DNA of 64,000 bases, taken from positions 1 to 64,000 of the forward strand of contig JAYKNF010000071.1 of the NCBI GenBank assembly GCA_036172665.1, in the 5' to 3' direction. Below, one piece after another: positions 52,301 through 64,000 of this stretch. Under the pieces are notes generated by a model. That model saw only the letters and a program-made list of their open reading frames with translations, was not told the origin of the DNA and searched no databases. This DNA is from Prosopocoilus inquinatus (Eukaryota; Arthropoda; Insecta; Coleoptera; Lucanidae). A program made the translations under genes and the position numbers. The number at the start of each line of letters is the position of its first letter. Within the stretch, counting starts at the first letter, position 1.

Positions 52301-54692
52301 GTTAGATAAGTAAGGATCGTTTAGATACATCACAGGAACAACGCTAATACGTGTTGTTTCGTTCAAAACTATTTCCAGCTTCTACTGCGTCCGAGAACTT
52401 TGTATCTCTCATCAGAGTTACTGGAGTCCGTCCAAACGTCAAATAACATGATAGATGAGTAAGGATCGATTAGTTACATGACAGGAACAACGCTAATATG
52501 TGTTGTTTCGTTTAAAACTATTTCCAGCTGCTGCTGCGTCCGAAGATTTCGTATCTCTCATTAGAGTTACTGGAGTCCATCGAAACGTCAAATAACATAG
52601 TAGCTAAGTAAGGATCGATTAGATACATCACAGGAACAACGCTAATACGTGTTTTTTCGTTCTAAACTATTTCCAGCTTCTGCTGCGTCCAAAAACTTTG
52701 TATCTCACATCAGAGTTACTGGAGTCCATCCAAACGTCAAATAACATGATAGATGAGTAAGGATCGATTAGATACATCACAGGAACAACGCTAATACGTG
52801 TTGTTTCGTTTAAAACTATTTCCAGCTTCTGCTGAGTCCGAAAACTTCGTATCTCACATCAGACTTACTGGAGTGCATCGAAACGTCAAATAACATGATA
52901 GATAAGTAAGGATCGATTAGATACAGCACAGGAACAAGGCTAATACGTGTTGTTTCGTTTAAAACTATTTCTAGCTTCAGCTGCGTCCGAGAACTTCGTA
53001 TCTCACATCAAAGTTACTGGAGTCCATCGAAACGCCAAATAACATGATAGATGAGTAAGGATCGATTAGATACATCACAGGAACAACGCTAATGCGTGTT
53101 GTTTCGTTTAAAATTATTTCCAGCTTCTGCTGCGTCCGAAAACGTCGTATCTCACATCAGAGTTACTGGAGTGCATCGAAACGTCAAATAACATGATAGA
53201 TAAGTAAGGATCGATTAGATACAGCACAGGAACAACGCTAATACTTGTTGTTTCGTTTAAAACTATTTCTAGCTTCAGCTGCGTCCGAGAACTTCGTATC
53301 TCACATCAAAGTTACTGGAGTCCATCGAAACGCCAAATAACATGATAGATGAGTAAGGATCGATTAGATACATCACAGGAACAACGCTAATGCGTGTTGT
53401 TTCGTTTAAAATTATTTCCAGCTTCTGCTGCGTCCGAAAACGTCGTATCTCACATCAGAGTTACTGGAGTGCATCGAAACGTCAAATAACATGATAGATA
53501 AGTAAGGATCGATTAGATACAGCACAGGAACAACGCTAATACTTGTTGTTTCGTTTAAAACTATTTCTAGCTTCAGCTGCGTCCGAGAACTTCGTATCTC
53601 ACATCAAAGTTACTGGAGTCCATCGAAACGCCAAATAACATGATAGATGAGTAAGGATCGATTAGATACATCACAGGAACAACGCTAATGCGTGTTGTTT
53701 CGTTTAAAATTATTTCCAGCTTCTGCTGCGTCCGAAAACGTCGTATCTCACATCAGAGTTACTGGAGTGCATCGAAACGTCAAATAACATGATAGATAAG
53801 TAAGGATCGATTAGATACAGCACAGGAACAACGCTAATACTTGTTGTTTCGTTTAAAACTATTTCTAGCTTCAGCTGCGTCCGAGAACTTCGTATCTCAC
53901 ATCAAAGTTACTGGAGTCCATCGAAACGCCAAATAACATGTTAGATAAGTAAGGATTGATCAGATACATCACAGGAACAACGCTAATGCGTGTTGTTTCG
54001 TTTAAAACTATTTCCAGCTTATGCTGCGTCCGAAGATATCGTATCTCACATCAGAGATACTGGAGTCCATCGAAACGCCAAATAACATGTTAGATGAGTA
54101 AGGATCGATTAGATACATCACAGGAACAACGCTAATGCGTGTTGTTTCGTTTAAAACTATTTCCAGCTTCTGCTGCGTCCGAAAACGTCGTATCTCACAT
54201 CAGAGCTACTGGAGTCCATCGAAACGCCAAATAACATGATAGATGAGTAAGGATCGATTAGATACAGCACAGGAACAACGCTAATACGTGTTGTTTCGTT
54301 TAAAACTATTTCCAGCTCCTGCTGCGTCCAAAAACTTTGTATCTCACATCAGACTTACTGGAGTCCATCCAAACGTCAAATAACATGTTAGATAAGTAAG
54401 GATCGATTAGATACAGTACAGGAACAACGCTAATACGTGTTGTTTCGTTTAAAACTATTTCCAGCTCCTGCTGCGTCCAAAAACTTTGTATCTCACATCA
54501 GAGTTACTGGAGTCCATCCAAACGTAAAATAACATGATAGATGAGTAAGGATCGATTAGATACATCACAGGAACATCGCTAATGCGTGTTGTTTCGTTTA
54601 AAACTATTTCCAGCTTCTGCTGCGTCCGAAAACATCGTATCTCACATCAGAGTTACTGGAGTCCATCGAAACGCCAAATAACATGATAGATG
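49329..54692 (+). repeat. 36-mer HOR (5,364 bp), copy 1
   Basis: A 36-monomer unit tandemly repeated with the next entry. Anchors at exactly 5,364 bp offset: GCTAATTCGTG (49,661 and 55,025), CATTATAGG (50,326 and 55,690), CGATCAGATAC (50,977 and 56,341), TAGAAGAG (51,111 and 56,475), ACAGAAACATCGC (about 51,589 and 56,953), GACTTACTGGAGTGCATC (about 52,862 and 58,226) and TGATCAG (53,957 and 59,321). It contains W-D-E-F-G-H, then H/T dimers, J-K-L-J, M-to-T and a triple T-H run. A private change is GGAACTACGC near 49,803. Confidence 0.87.
52967..53860 (+). repeat. T-H dimer run (298 bp x 3)
   Basis: Three successive dimers of type T (TTTCTAGCTTCAGC, ATCAAAGTTACTGG, ending AAAATTATTTCC) and type H (GAGTGCATCG, ACAGCACAGG, AATACTTGTTG). 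The same run occurs at 58,331-59,224 in the next 36-mer copy. The dimer is present in fewer copies elsewhere (for example around 45,815-46,410 and 50,434-51,029), and a variant run lies at about 42,537-43,430 with a CTCCTG-headed H monomer at 42,984. The copy number therefore varies between HOR copies. Confidence 0.83.
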
Positions 54693-57600
54693 AGTAAGGA
54701 TCGATTAGATACAGTACAGGAACAACGCTAATACGTGTTGTTTCGTTTAAAACTATTTCCAGCTCCTGCTGCGTCCAAAAACTTTGTATCTCACATCAGA
54801 CTTACTGGAGTCCATCCAAACGTCAAATAACATGATAGATGAGTAAGGATCGATTAGATACAGTACAGGAACAACGCTAATACGTGTTGTTTCATTTAAA
54901 ACTATTTCCAGCTTCAGCTGCGTCCGAGAACTTCGTATCTCACATCAAAGTTACTGGAGTCCATCGAAACGCCAAATAACATGTTAGATGAGTAAGGATC
55001 GATTAGATACATCACAGGAACAACGCTAATTCGTGTTGTTTCGTTTAAAACTTTTTCCAGCTTCTGCTGCGTCCGAAAACGTCGTATCTCACATCAGAGC
55101 TACTGGAGTCCATCGAAACGCCAAATAACATGATAGATGAGTAAGGATCGATTAGATACAGCACAGGAACAACGCTAATACGTGTTGTTTCGTTTAAAAC
55201 TATTTCCAGCTCCTGCTGCGTCCAAAAACTTTGTATCTCACATCAGACTTACTGGAGTCCATCCAAACTTCAAATAACATGTTAGATAAATAAGGATCGT
55301 TTAGATACATCACAGGAACAACGCTAATACGTGTTGTTTCGTTCAAAACTATTTCCTGCTTCAGCTGCGTCCGAGAACTTCGTATCTCACATCAAAGTTA
55401 CTGGAGTCCATCGAAACGCCAAATAACATGTTAGATGAGTAAGGATCGATTAGATACATCACAGGAACAACGCCAATGCGTGTTGTTTCGTTTAAAACTA
55501 TTTCCAGCTTCTGCTGCGTCCGAGAACTTTGTATCTCTCATCAGAGTTACTGGAGTCCGTCCAAACGTCAAATAACATGATAGATGAGTAAGGATCGATT
55601 AGTTACATCACAGGAACAACGCTAATATGTGTTGTTTCGTTTAAAACTATTTCCAGCTGCTGCTGCGTCCGAAAATTTCGTATCTCACATTATAGGTACT
55701 GGAGTCCATCGAAACGTCAAATAACATAGTAGCTAAGTAAGGATCGATTAGATACATCACAGGAACAACGCTAATACGTGTTGTTTCGTTCAAAACTATT
55801 TCCAGCTTCTGCTGCGTCCGAAAACGTCGTATCTCACATCAGAGTTACTGGAGTGCATCGAAACGTCAAATAACATGATAGATAAGTAAGGATCGATTAG
55901 ATACAGCACAGGAACAACGCTAATACTTGTTGTTTCGTTTAAAACTATTTCTAGCTTCAGCTGCGTCCGAGAACTTCGTATCTCACATCAAAGTTACTGG
56001 AGTCCATCGAAACGCCAAATAACATGATAGATGAGTAAGGATCGATTAGATACATCACAGGAACAACGCTAATGCGTGTTGTTTCGTTTAAAATTATTTC
56101 CAGCTTCTGCTGCGTCCGAAAACGTCGTATCTCACATCAGAGTTACTGGAGTGCATCGAAACGTCAAATAACATGATAGATAAGTAAGGATCGATTAGAT
56201 ACAGCACAGGAACAACGCTAATACTTGTTGTTTCGTTTAAAACTATTTCTAGCTTCAGCTGCGTCCGAGAACTTCGTATCTCACATCAAAGTTACTGGAG
56301 TCCATCGAAACGCCAAATAACATGTTAGATAAGTAAGGATCGATCAGATACATCACAGGAACAACGCTAATGCGTGTTGTTTCGTTTAAAACTATTTCCA
56401 GCTTATGCTGCGTCCGAAGATATCGTATCTCACATCAGAGATACTGGAGTCCATCGAAACGTCAAATAACATGATAGAAGAGTAAGGATCGATTAGATAC
56501 ATCACAGGAACAACGCTAATACGTGTTGTTTCGTTCAAAACTATTTCCAGCTTCTGCTGCGTCCGAAAACATCGTATCTCACATCAGAGTTACTGGAGTC
56601 CATCGAAACGCCAAATAACATGATAGATGAGTAAGGATCGATTAGATACAGTACAGGAACAACGCTAATACGTGTTGTTTCGTTTAAAACTATTTCCAGC
56701 TCCTGCTGCGTCCAAAAACTTTGTATCTCACATCAGACTTACTGGAGTCCATCCAAACGTCAAATAACATGTTAGATAAGTAAGGATCGATTAGATACAG
56801 TACAGGAACAACGCTAATACGTGTTGTTTCGTTTAAAACTATTTCCAGCTCCTGCTGCGTCCAAAAACTTTGTATCTCACATCAGAGTTACTGGAGTCCA
56901 TCCAAACGTAAAATAACATGATAGATGAGTAAGGATCGATTAGATACATCACAGAAACATCGCTAATGCGTGTTGTTTCGTTTAAAACTATTTCCAGCTT
57001 CTGCTGCGTCCGAAAACATCGTATCTCACATCAGAGTTACTGGAGTCCATCGAAACGCCAAATAACATGATAGATGAGTAAGGATCGATTAGATACAGTA
57101 CAGGAACAACGCTAATACGTGTTGTTTCGTTTAAAACTATTTCCAGCTCCTGCTGCGTCCAAAAACTTTGTATCTCACATCAGACTTACTGGAGTCCATC
57201 CAAACGTCAAATAACATGATAGATGAGTAAGGATCGATTAGATACATCACAGGAACAACGCTAATGCGTGTTGTTTCGTTTAAAACTATTTCCAGCTTCT
57301 GCTGCGTCCGAAAATTTCGTTTCTCACATTAGAGTTACTGGAGTCCATCGAAACGTCAAATAACATGATAGATGAGTAAGTATCGATTAGATACATCACA
57401 GGAACAACGCTAATGCGTGTTGTTTCGTTTAAAACTATTTCCAGCTTCTGCTGCGTCCGAAAACGTCGTATCTCACATCAGAGCTACTGGAGTCCACCGA
57501 AACGCCAAATAACATGATAGATGAGTAAGGATCGATTAGATACAGTACAGGAACAACGCTAATACGTGTTGTTTCGTTTAAAACTATTTCCAGCTCCTGC

Positions 57601-60226
57601 TGCGTCCAAAAACTTTGTATCTCACATCAGACTTACTGGAGTCCATCCAAACGTCAAATAACATGTTAGATAAGTAAGGATCGTTTAGATACATCACAGG
57701 AACAACGCTAATACGTGTTGTTTCGTTCAAAACTATTTCCAGCTTCTACTGCGTCCGAGAACTTTGTATCTCTCATCAGAGTTACTGGAGTCCGTCCAAA
57801 CGTCAAATAACATGATAGATGAGTAAGGATCGATTAGTTACATGACAGGAACAACGCTAATATGTGTTGTTTCGTTTAAAACTATTTCCAGCTGCTGCTG
57901 CGTCCGAAGATTTCGTATCTCTCATTAGAGTTACTGGAGTCCATCGAAACGTCAAATAACATAGTAGCTAAGTAAGGATCGATTAGATACATCACAGGAA
58001 CAACGCTAATACGTGTTTTTTCGTTCTAAACTATTTCCAGCTTCTGCTGCGTCCAAAAACTTTGTATCTCACATCAGAGTTACTGGAGTCCATCCAAACG
58101 TCAAATAACATGATAGATGAGTAAGGATCGATTAGATACATCACAGGAACAACGCTAATACGTGTTGTTTCGTTTAAAACTATTTCCAGCTTCTGCTGAG
58201 TCCGAAAACTTCGTATCTCACATCAGACTTACTGGAGTGCATCGAAACGTCAAATAACATGATAGATAAGTAAGGATCGATTAGATACAGCACAGGAACA
58301 AGGCTAATACGTGTTGTTTCGTTTAAAACTATTTCTAGCTTCAGCTGCGTCCGAGAACTTCGTATCTCACATCAAAGTTACTGGAGTCCATCGAAACGCC
58401 AAATAACATGATAGATGAGTAAGGATCGATTAGATACATCACAGGAACAACGCTAATGCGTGTTGTTTCGTTTAAAATTATTTCCAGCTTCTGCTGCGTC
58501 CGAAAACGTCGTATCTCACATCAGAGTTACTGGAGTGCATCGAAACGTCAAATAACATGATAGATAAGTAAGGATCGATTAGATACAGCACAGGAACAAC
58601 GCTAATACTTGTTGTTTCGTTTAAAACTATTTCTAGCTTCAGCTGCGTCCGAGAACTTCGTATCTCACATCAAAGTTACTGGAGTCCATCGAAACGCCAA
58701 ATAACATGATAGATGAGTAAGGATCGATTAGATACATCACAGGAACAACGCTAATGCGTGTTGTTTCGTTTAAAATTATTTCCAGCTTCTGCTGCGTCCG
58801 AAAACGTCGTATCTCACATCAGAGTTACTGGAGTGCATCGAAACGTCAAATAACATGATAGATAAGTAAGGATCGATTAGATACAGCACAGGAACAACGC
58901 TAATACTTGTTGTTTCGTTTAAAACTATTTCTAGCTTCAGCTGCGTCCGAGAACTTCGTATCTCACATCAAAGTTACTGGAGTCCATCGAAACGCCAAAT
59001 AACATGATAGATGAGTAAGGATCGATTAGATACATCACAGGAACAACGCTAATGCGTGTTGTTTCGTTTAAAATTATTTCCAGCTTCTGCTGCGTCCGAA
59101 AACGTCGTATCTCACATCAGAGTTACTGGAGTGCATCGAAACGTCAAATAACATGATAGATAAGTAAGGATCGATTAGATACAGCACAGGAACAACGCTA
59201 ATACTTGTTGTTTCGTTTAAAACTATTTCTAGCTTCAGCTGCGTCCGAGAACTTCGTATCTCACATCAAAGTTACTGGAGTCCATCGAAACGCCAAATAA
59301 CATGTTAGATAAGTAAGGATTGATCAGATACATCACAGGAACAACGCTAATGCGTGTTGTTTCGTTTAAAACTATTTCCAGCTTATGCTGCGTCCGAAGA
59401 TATCGTATCTCACATCAGAGATACTGGAGTCCATCGAAACGCCAAATAACATGTTAGATGAGTAAGGATCGATTAGATACATCACAGGAACAACGCTAAT
59501 GCGTGTTGTTTCGTTTAAAACTATTTCCAGCTTCTGCTGCGTCCGAAAACGTCGTATCTCACATCAGAGCTACTGGAGTCCATCGAAACGCCAAATAACA
59601 TGATAGATGAGTAAGGATCGATTAGATACAGCACAGGAACAACGCTAATACGTGTTGTTTCGTTTAAAACTATTTCCAGCTCCTGCTGCGTCCAAAAACT
59701 TTGTATCTCACATCAGACTTACTGGAGTCCATCCAAACGTCAAATAACATGTTAGATAAGTAAGGATCGATTAGATACAGTACAGGAACAACGCTAATAC
59801 GTGTTGTTTCGTTTAAAACTATTTCCAGCTCCTGCTGCGTCCAAAAACTTTGTATCTCACATCAGAGTTACTGGAGTCCATCCAAACGTAAAATAACATG
59901 ATAGATGAGTAAGGATCGATTAGATACATCACAGGAACATCGCTAATGCGTGTTGTTTCGTTTAAAACTATTTCCAGCTTCTGCTGCGTCCGAAAACATC
60001 GTATCTCACATCAGAGTTACTGGAGTCCATCGAAACGCCAAATAACATGATAGATGAGTAAGGATCGATTAGATACAGTACAGGAACAACGCTAATACGT
60101 GTTGTTTCGTTTAAAACTATTTCCAGCTCCTGCTGCGTCCAAAAACTTTGTATCTCACATCAGACTTACTGGAGTCCATCCAAACGTCAAATAACATGAT
60201 AGATGAGTAAGGATCGATTAGATACA
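54693..60226 (+). repeat. 36-mer HOR (5,364 bp), copy 2 plus ~170 bp
   Basis: Second tandem copy of the 36-mer. The match extends about 170 bp beyond one full period, ending where CAGTACAGG in copy 1 (54,861) is replaced by CATCACAGG (60,225). A private change is CTTTTTCCAGC near 55,051 in place of CTATTTCCAGC. I noticed only a handful of differences over more than 5 kb. Confidence 0.87.
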
Positions 60227-63200
60227 TCACAGGAACAACGCTAATGCGTGTTGTTTCGTTTAAAACTATTTCCAGCTTCTGCTGCGTCCGAAAACGTCGT
60301 ATCTCACATCAGAGCTACTGGAGTCCACCGAAACGCCAAATAACATGATAGATGAGTAAGGATCGATTAGATACAGTACAGGAACAACGCTAATACGTGT
60401 TGTTTCGTTTAAAACTATTTCCAGCTCCTGCTGCGTCCAAAAACTTTGTATCTCACATCAGACTTACTGGAGTCCATCCAAACGTCAAATAACATGTTAG
60501 ATAAGTAAGGATCGTTTAGATACATCACAGGAACAACGCTAATACGTGTTGTTTCGTTCAAAACTATTTCCAGCTTCTACTGCGTCCGAGAACTTTGTAT
60601 CTCTCATCAGAGTTACTGGAGTCCGTCCAAACGTCAAATAACATGATAGATGAGTAAGGATCGATTAGTTACATGACAGGAACAACGCTAATATGTGTTG
60701 TTTCGTTTAAAACTATTTCCAGCTGCTGCTGCGTCCGAAGATTTCGTATCTCTCATTAGAGTTACTGGAGTCCATCGAAACGTCAAATAACATAGTAGCT
60801 AAGTAAGGATCGATTAGATACATCACAGGAACAACGCTAATACGTGTTTTTTCGTTCTAAACTATTTCCAGCTTCTGCTGCGTCCAAAAACTTTGTATCT
60901 CACATCAGAGTTACTGGAGTCCATCCAAACGTCAAATAACATGATAGATGAGTAAGGATCGATTAGATACATCACAGGAACAACGCTAATACGTGTTGTT
61001 TCGTTTAAAACTATTTCCAGCTTCTGCTGAGTCCGAAAACTTCGTATCTCACATCAGAGTTACTGGAGTGCATCGAAACGTCAAATAACATGATAGATAA
61101 GTAAGGATCGATTAGATACAGCACAGGAACAAGGCTAATACGTGTTGTTTCGTTTAAAACTATTTCTAGCTTCAGCTGCGTCCGAGAACTTCGTATCTCA
61201 CATCAAAGTTACTGGAGTCCATCGAAACGCCAAATAACATGATAGATGAGTAAGGATCGATTAGATACATCACAGGAACAACGCTAATGCGTGTTGTTTC
61301 GTTTAAAACTATTTCCAGCTTATGCTGCGTCCGAAGATTTCGTATCTCACATCAGAGATACTGGAGTACATCCAAACGTCAAATAACATGATAGATGAGT
61401 AAGGATCGATTAGATACATCACAGGAACAACGTTAATACGTGTTGTTTCGTTTAAAACTATTTCCACCTCCTGCTGCGTCCAAAAACTTTGTATCTCACA
61501 TCAGAGTTACTGGAGTCCATCCAAACGTAAAATAACATGATAGATGAGTAAGGATCGATTAGATACATCACAGGAACATCGCTAATGCGTGTTGTTTCGT
61601 TTAAAACTATTTCCAGCTTCTGCTGCGTCCGAAAACGTCGTATCTCACATCAGAGTTACTGGAGTCCATCCAAACGTCAAATAACATGATAGATGAGTAA
61701 GGATCGATTAGATACAGTACAGGAACAACGCTAATACGTGTTGTTTCATTTAAAACTATTTCCACCTCCTGCTGCGTCCGAGAACTTCGTATCTCACATC
61801 AAAGTTACTGGAGTCCATCGAAACGCCAAATAACATGATAGATGAGTAAGGATCGATTAGATACATCACAGGAACAACGCTAATACGTGTTGTTTCGTTT
61901 AAAACTATTTCCAGCTCCTGCTGCGTCCAAAAACTTTGTATCTCACATCAGACTTACTGGAGTCCATCCAAACGTCAAATAACATGATAGATGAGTAAGG
62001 ATCGATTAGATACAGTACAGGAACAACGCTAATACGTGTTGTTTCATTTAAAACTATTTCCAGCTCCTGCTGCGTCCAAAAACTTTGTATCTCACATCAG
62101 AGTTACTTGAGTCCATCGAAACGTCAAATAACATGTTAGATAAGTAAGGATCGATTAGATACAGTACAGGAACAACGCTAATACGTGTTGTTTCGTTTAA
62201 AACTATTTCCAGCTCCTGCTGCGTCCAAAAACTTTGTATCTCACATCAGACTTACTGGAGTCCATCCAAACGTCAAATAACATGATAGATGAGTAAGGAT
62301 CGATTAGATACAGTACAGGAACAACGCTAATACGTGTTGTTTCATTTAAAACTATTTCCAGCTTCAGCTGCGTCCGAGAACTTCGTATCTCACATCAAAG
62401 TTACTGGAGTCCATCGAAACGCCAAATAACATGTTAGATGAGTAAGGATCGATTAGATACATCACAGGAACAACGCTAATGCGTGTTGTTTCGTTTAAAA
62501 CTATTTCCAGCTTCTGCTGCGTCCGAAAACGTCGTATCTCACATCAGAGCTACTGGAGTCCATCGAAACGCCAAATAACATGATAGATGAGTAAGGATCG
62601 ATTAGATACAGCACAGGAACAACGCTAATACGTGTTGTTTCGTTTAAAACTATTTCCAGCTCCTGCTGCGTCCAAAAACTTTGTATCTCACATCAGACTT
62701 ACTGGAGTCCATCCAAACTTCAAATAACATGTTAGATAAATAAGGATCGTTTAGATACATCACAGGAACAACGCTAATACGTGTTGTTTCGTTCAAAACT
62801 ATTTCCTGCTTCAGCTGCGTCCGAGAACTTCGTATCTCACATCAAAGTTACTGGAGTCCATCGAAACGCCAAATAACATGTTAGATGAGTAAGGATCGAT
62901 TAGATACATCACAGGAACAACGCCAATGCGTGTTGTTTCGTTTAAAACTATTTCCAGCTTCTGCTGCGTCCGAGAACTTTGTATCTCTCATCAGAGTTAC
63001 TGGAGTCCGTCCAAACGTCAAATAACATGATAGATGAGTAAGGATCGATTAGTTACATCACAGGAACAACGCTAATATGTGTTGTTTCGTTTAAAACTAT
63101 TTCCAGCTGCTGCTGCGTCCGAAAATTTCGTATCTCACATTATAGGTACTGGAGTCCATCGAAACGTCAAATAACATAGTAGCTAAGTAAGGATCGATTA

Positions 63201-64000
63201 GATACATCACAGGAACAACGCTAATACGTGTTGTTTCGTTCAAAACTATTTCCAGCTTCTGCTGCGTCCGAAAACGTCGTATCTCACATCAGAGTTACTG
63301 GAGTGCATCGAAACGTCAAATAACATGATAGATAAGTAAGGATCGATTAGATACAGCACAGGAACAACGCTAATACTTGTTGTTTCGTTTAAAACTATTT
63401 CTAGCTTCAGCTGCGTCCGAGAACTTCGTATCTCACATCAAAGTTACTGGAGTCCATCGAAACGCCAAATAACATGATAGATGAGTAAGGATCGATTAGA
63501 TACATCACAGGAACAACGCTAATGCGTGTTGTTTCGTTTAAAATTATTTCCAGCTTCTGCTGCGTCCGAAAACGTCGTATCTCACATCAGAGTTACTGGA
63601 GTGCATCGAAACGTCAAATAACATGATAGATAAGTAAGGATCGATTAGATACAGCACAGGAACAACGCTAATACTTGTTGTTTCGTTTAAAACTATTTCT
63701 AGCTTCAGCTGCGTCCGAGAACTTCGTATCTCACATCAAAGTTACTGGAGTCCATCGAAACGCCAAATAACATGTTAGATAAGTAAGGATCGATCAGATA
63801 CATCACAGGAACAACGCTAATGCGTGTTGTTTCGTTTAAAACTATTTCCAGCTTATGCTGCGTCCGAAGATATCGTATCTCACATCAGAGATACTGGAGT
63901 CCATCGAAACGTCAAATAACATGATAGAAGAGTAAGGATCGATTAGATACATCACAGGAACAACGCTAATACGTGTTGTTTCGTTCAAAACTATTTCCAG
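60215..64000 (+). repeat. Start of an 86-mer (12,814-bp) super-repeat copy
   Basis: Matches 47,401-51,186 at a constant offset of 12,814 bp (86 monomers). Anchors: GTCCACCG (47,511 and 60,325), the Q monomer (47,901 and 60,715), the unusual CACCTCCTGCTGCGTCCGAGAAC monomer region (about 48,948 and 61,762) and the W-D-E-F-G-H cassette (49,689 and 62,503). The match runs to the window edge. From about 62,143 it also matches the 36-mer copies. One private difference is AAAACCATTTCC (48,495 region) versus AAAACTATTTCC. Confidence 0.82.

Larger units (their letters stand above)
27661..64000 (+). repeat. Block 3: highly regular HOR satellite array, + orientation
   Basis: About 244 monomers of the same satellite in + orientation. 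Monomer starts (ATTTCCAG phase) follow 27,786 + 149k wherever I checked, out to at least 62,503, so no net indel was found in about 35 kb. Monomers fall into some twenty recurrent types defined by linked variants at consensus positions ~11-12, 23-33, 42-56, 60-64, 80-88, 107-110, 128 and 138-147. The types recur in fixed order as cassettes and form nested higher-order repeats (17-mer, 36-mer, 86-mer; separate entries). Corresponding HOR copies differ at only a few bases by eye, implying recent homogenisation. No gene, RNA or transposon interrupts the block, and the array continues past the window end. Confidence 0.97.

Noticed and set aside
1..64000. Open reading frames on either strand
   Set aside because: Each monomer has stop codons in all three + frames, and 149 is not divisible by three, so frames rotate each unit. 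A minus-strand frame may stay open for about one to two monomers, but it is repetitive, short and has no recognisable product.
1..64000. CRISPR array
   Set aside because: The repeats are 149 bp and contiguous, with no unique spacers between them and no cas genes.
1..64000. Telomere repeats
   Set aside because: No runs of TTAGGG, TTAGG or TCAGG-type units were seen; TTAGATAC is part of the satellite monomer.
1..64000. Transposable element insertion, terminal repeats or target-site duplications
   Set aside because: No sequence outside the monomer family was found. Both strand switches occur directly within satellite sequence.

Overview
The window is one uninterrupted block of satellite DNA. 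About 430 tandem copies of a 149-bp monomer (roughly 40% G+C by hand count of a consensus) fill all 64,000 bases. I found no protein-coding gene, RNA gene, transposon, CRISPR array or unique sequence. An array this long, built of head-to-tail monomers, multi-monomer higher-order repeats (HORs) and strand switches, indicates eukaryotic heterochromatin of the centromeric or pericentromeric type. I do not recognise the family and cannot name the organism. The consensus keeps about 9 CpG sites per monomer, more than base composition predicts, which argues weakly against a genome with heavy germline CpG methylation.

Layout. Block 1 (1-15,382) reads in the + direction. Block 2 (15,383-27,660) is in the opposite orientation. 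Block 3 (27,661-64,000) returns to +. Block 2 is mostly a near-exact inverted copy of block 1: bases about 1,045-12,495 pair with 15,383 to about 27,430 around a 2,887-bp loop (12,496-15,382). The result is a satellite macro-palindrome of about 26 kb. At all seven anchors tested, paired coordinates sum to 27,878 near the centre (two anchors) and 28,474 in the outer part (five anchors). The step of 596 bp is exactly four monomers, present in the right arm and absent from the left. The centre (about 11,450-16,430) carries its own monomer subfamily, with two alternating monomer types.

The first ~1,045 bases belong to the same HOR family as block 3: monomer types P-Q-R-S occur in the same order, including a rare marker monomer. 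The palindrome is therefore embedded in, and flanked on both sides by, one + oriented HOR family. Block 3 keeps an exact 149-bp register at every spacing I measured. It is a mosaic of a few cassettes: a 13-mer 'M-to-V', a 5/6-mer '(W)-D-E-F-G-H', a 'J-K-L-J' group and a 'T-H' dimer. These are arranged in tandem HORs of 17 monomers (2,533 bp), 36 monomers (5,364 bp) and a still larger 86-monomer (12,814 bp) period that continues past the window edge.

Nothing here is a biochemical pathway. The interest lies in the array architecture and in the order of events it records: older duplications shared by both arms, then inverted duplication, then arm-specific change, with cassette shuffling in the flank. 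Letter names for monomer types (A, B, C ...) are my own labels, explained in the entries. All comparisons were made by eye, and percent identities were not computed.
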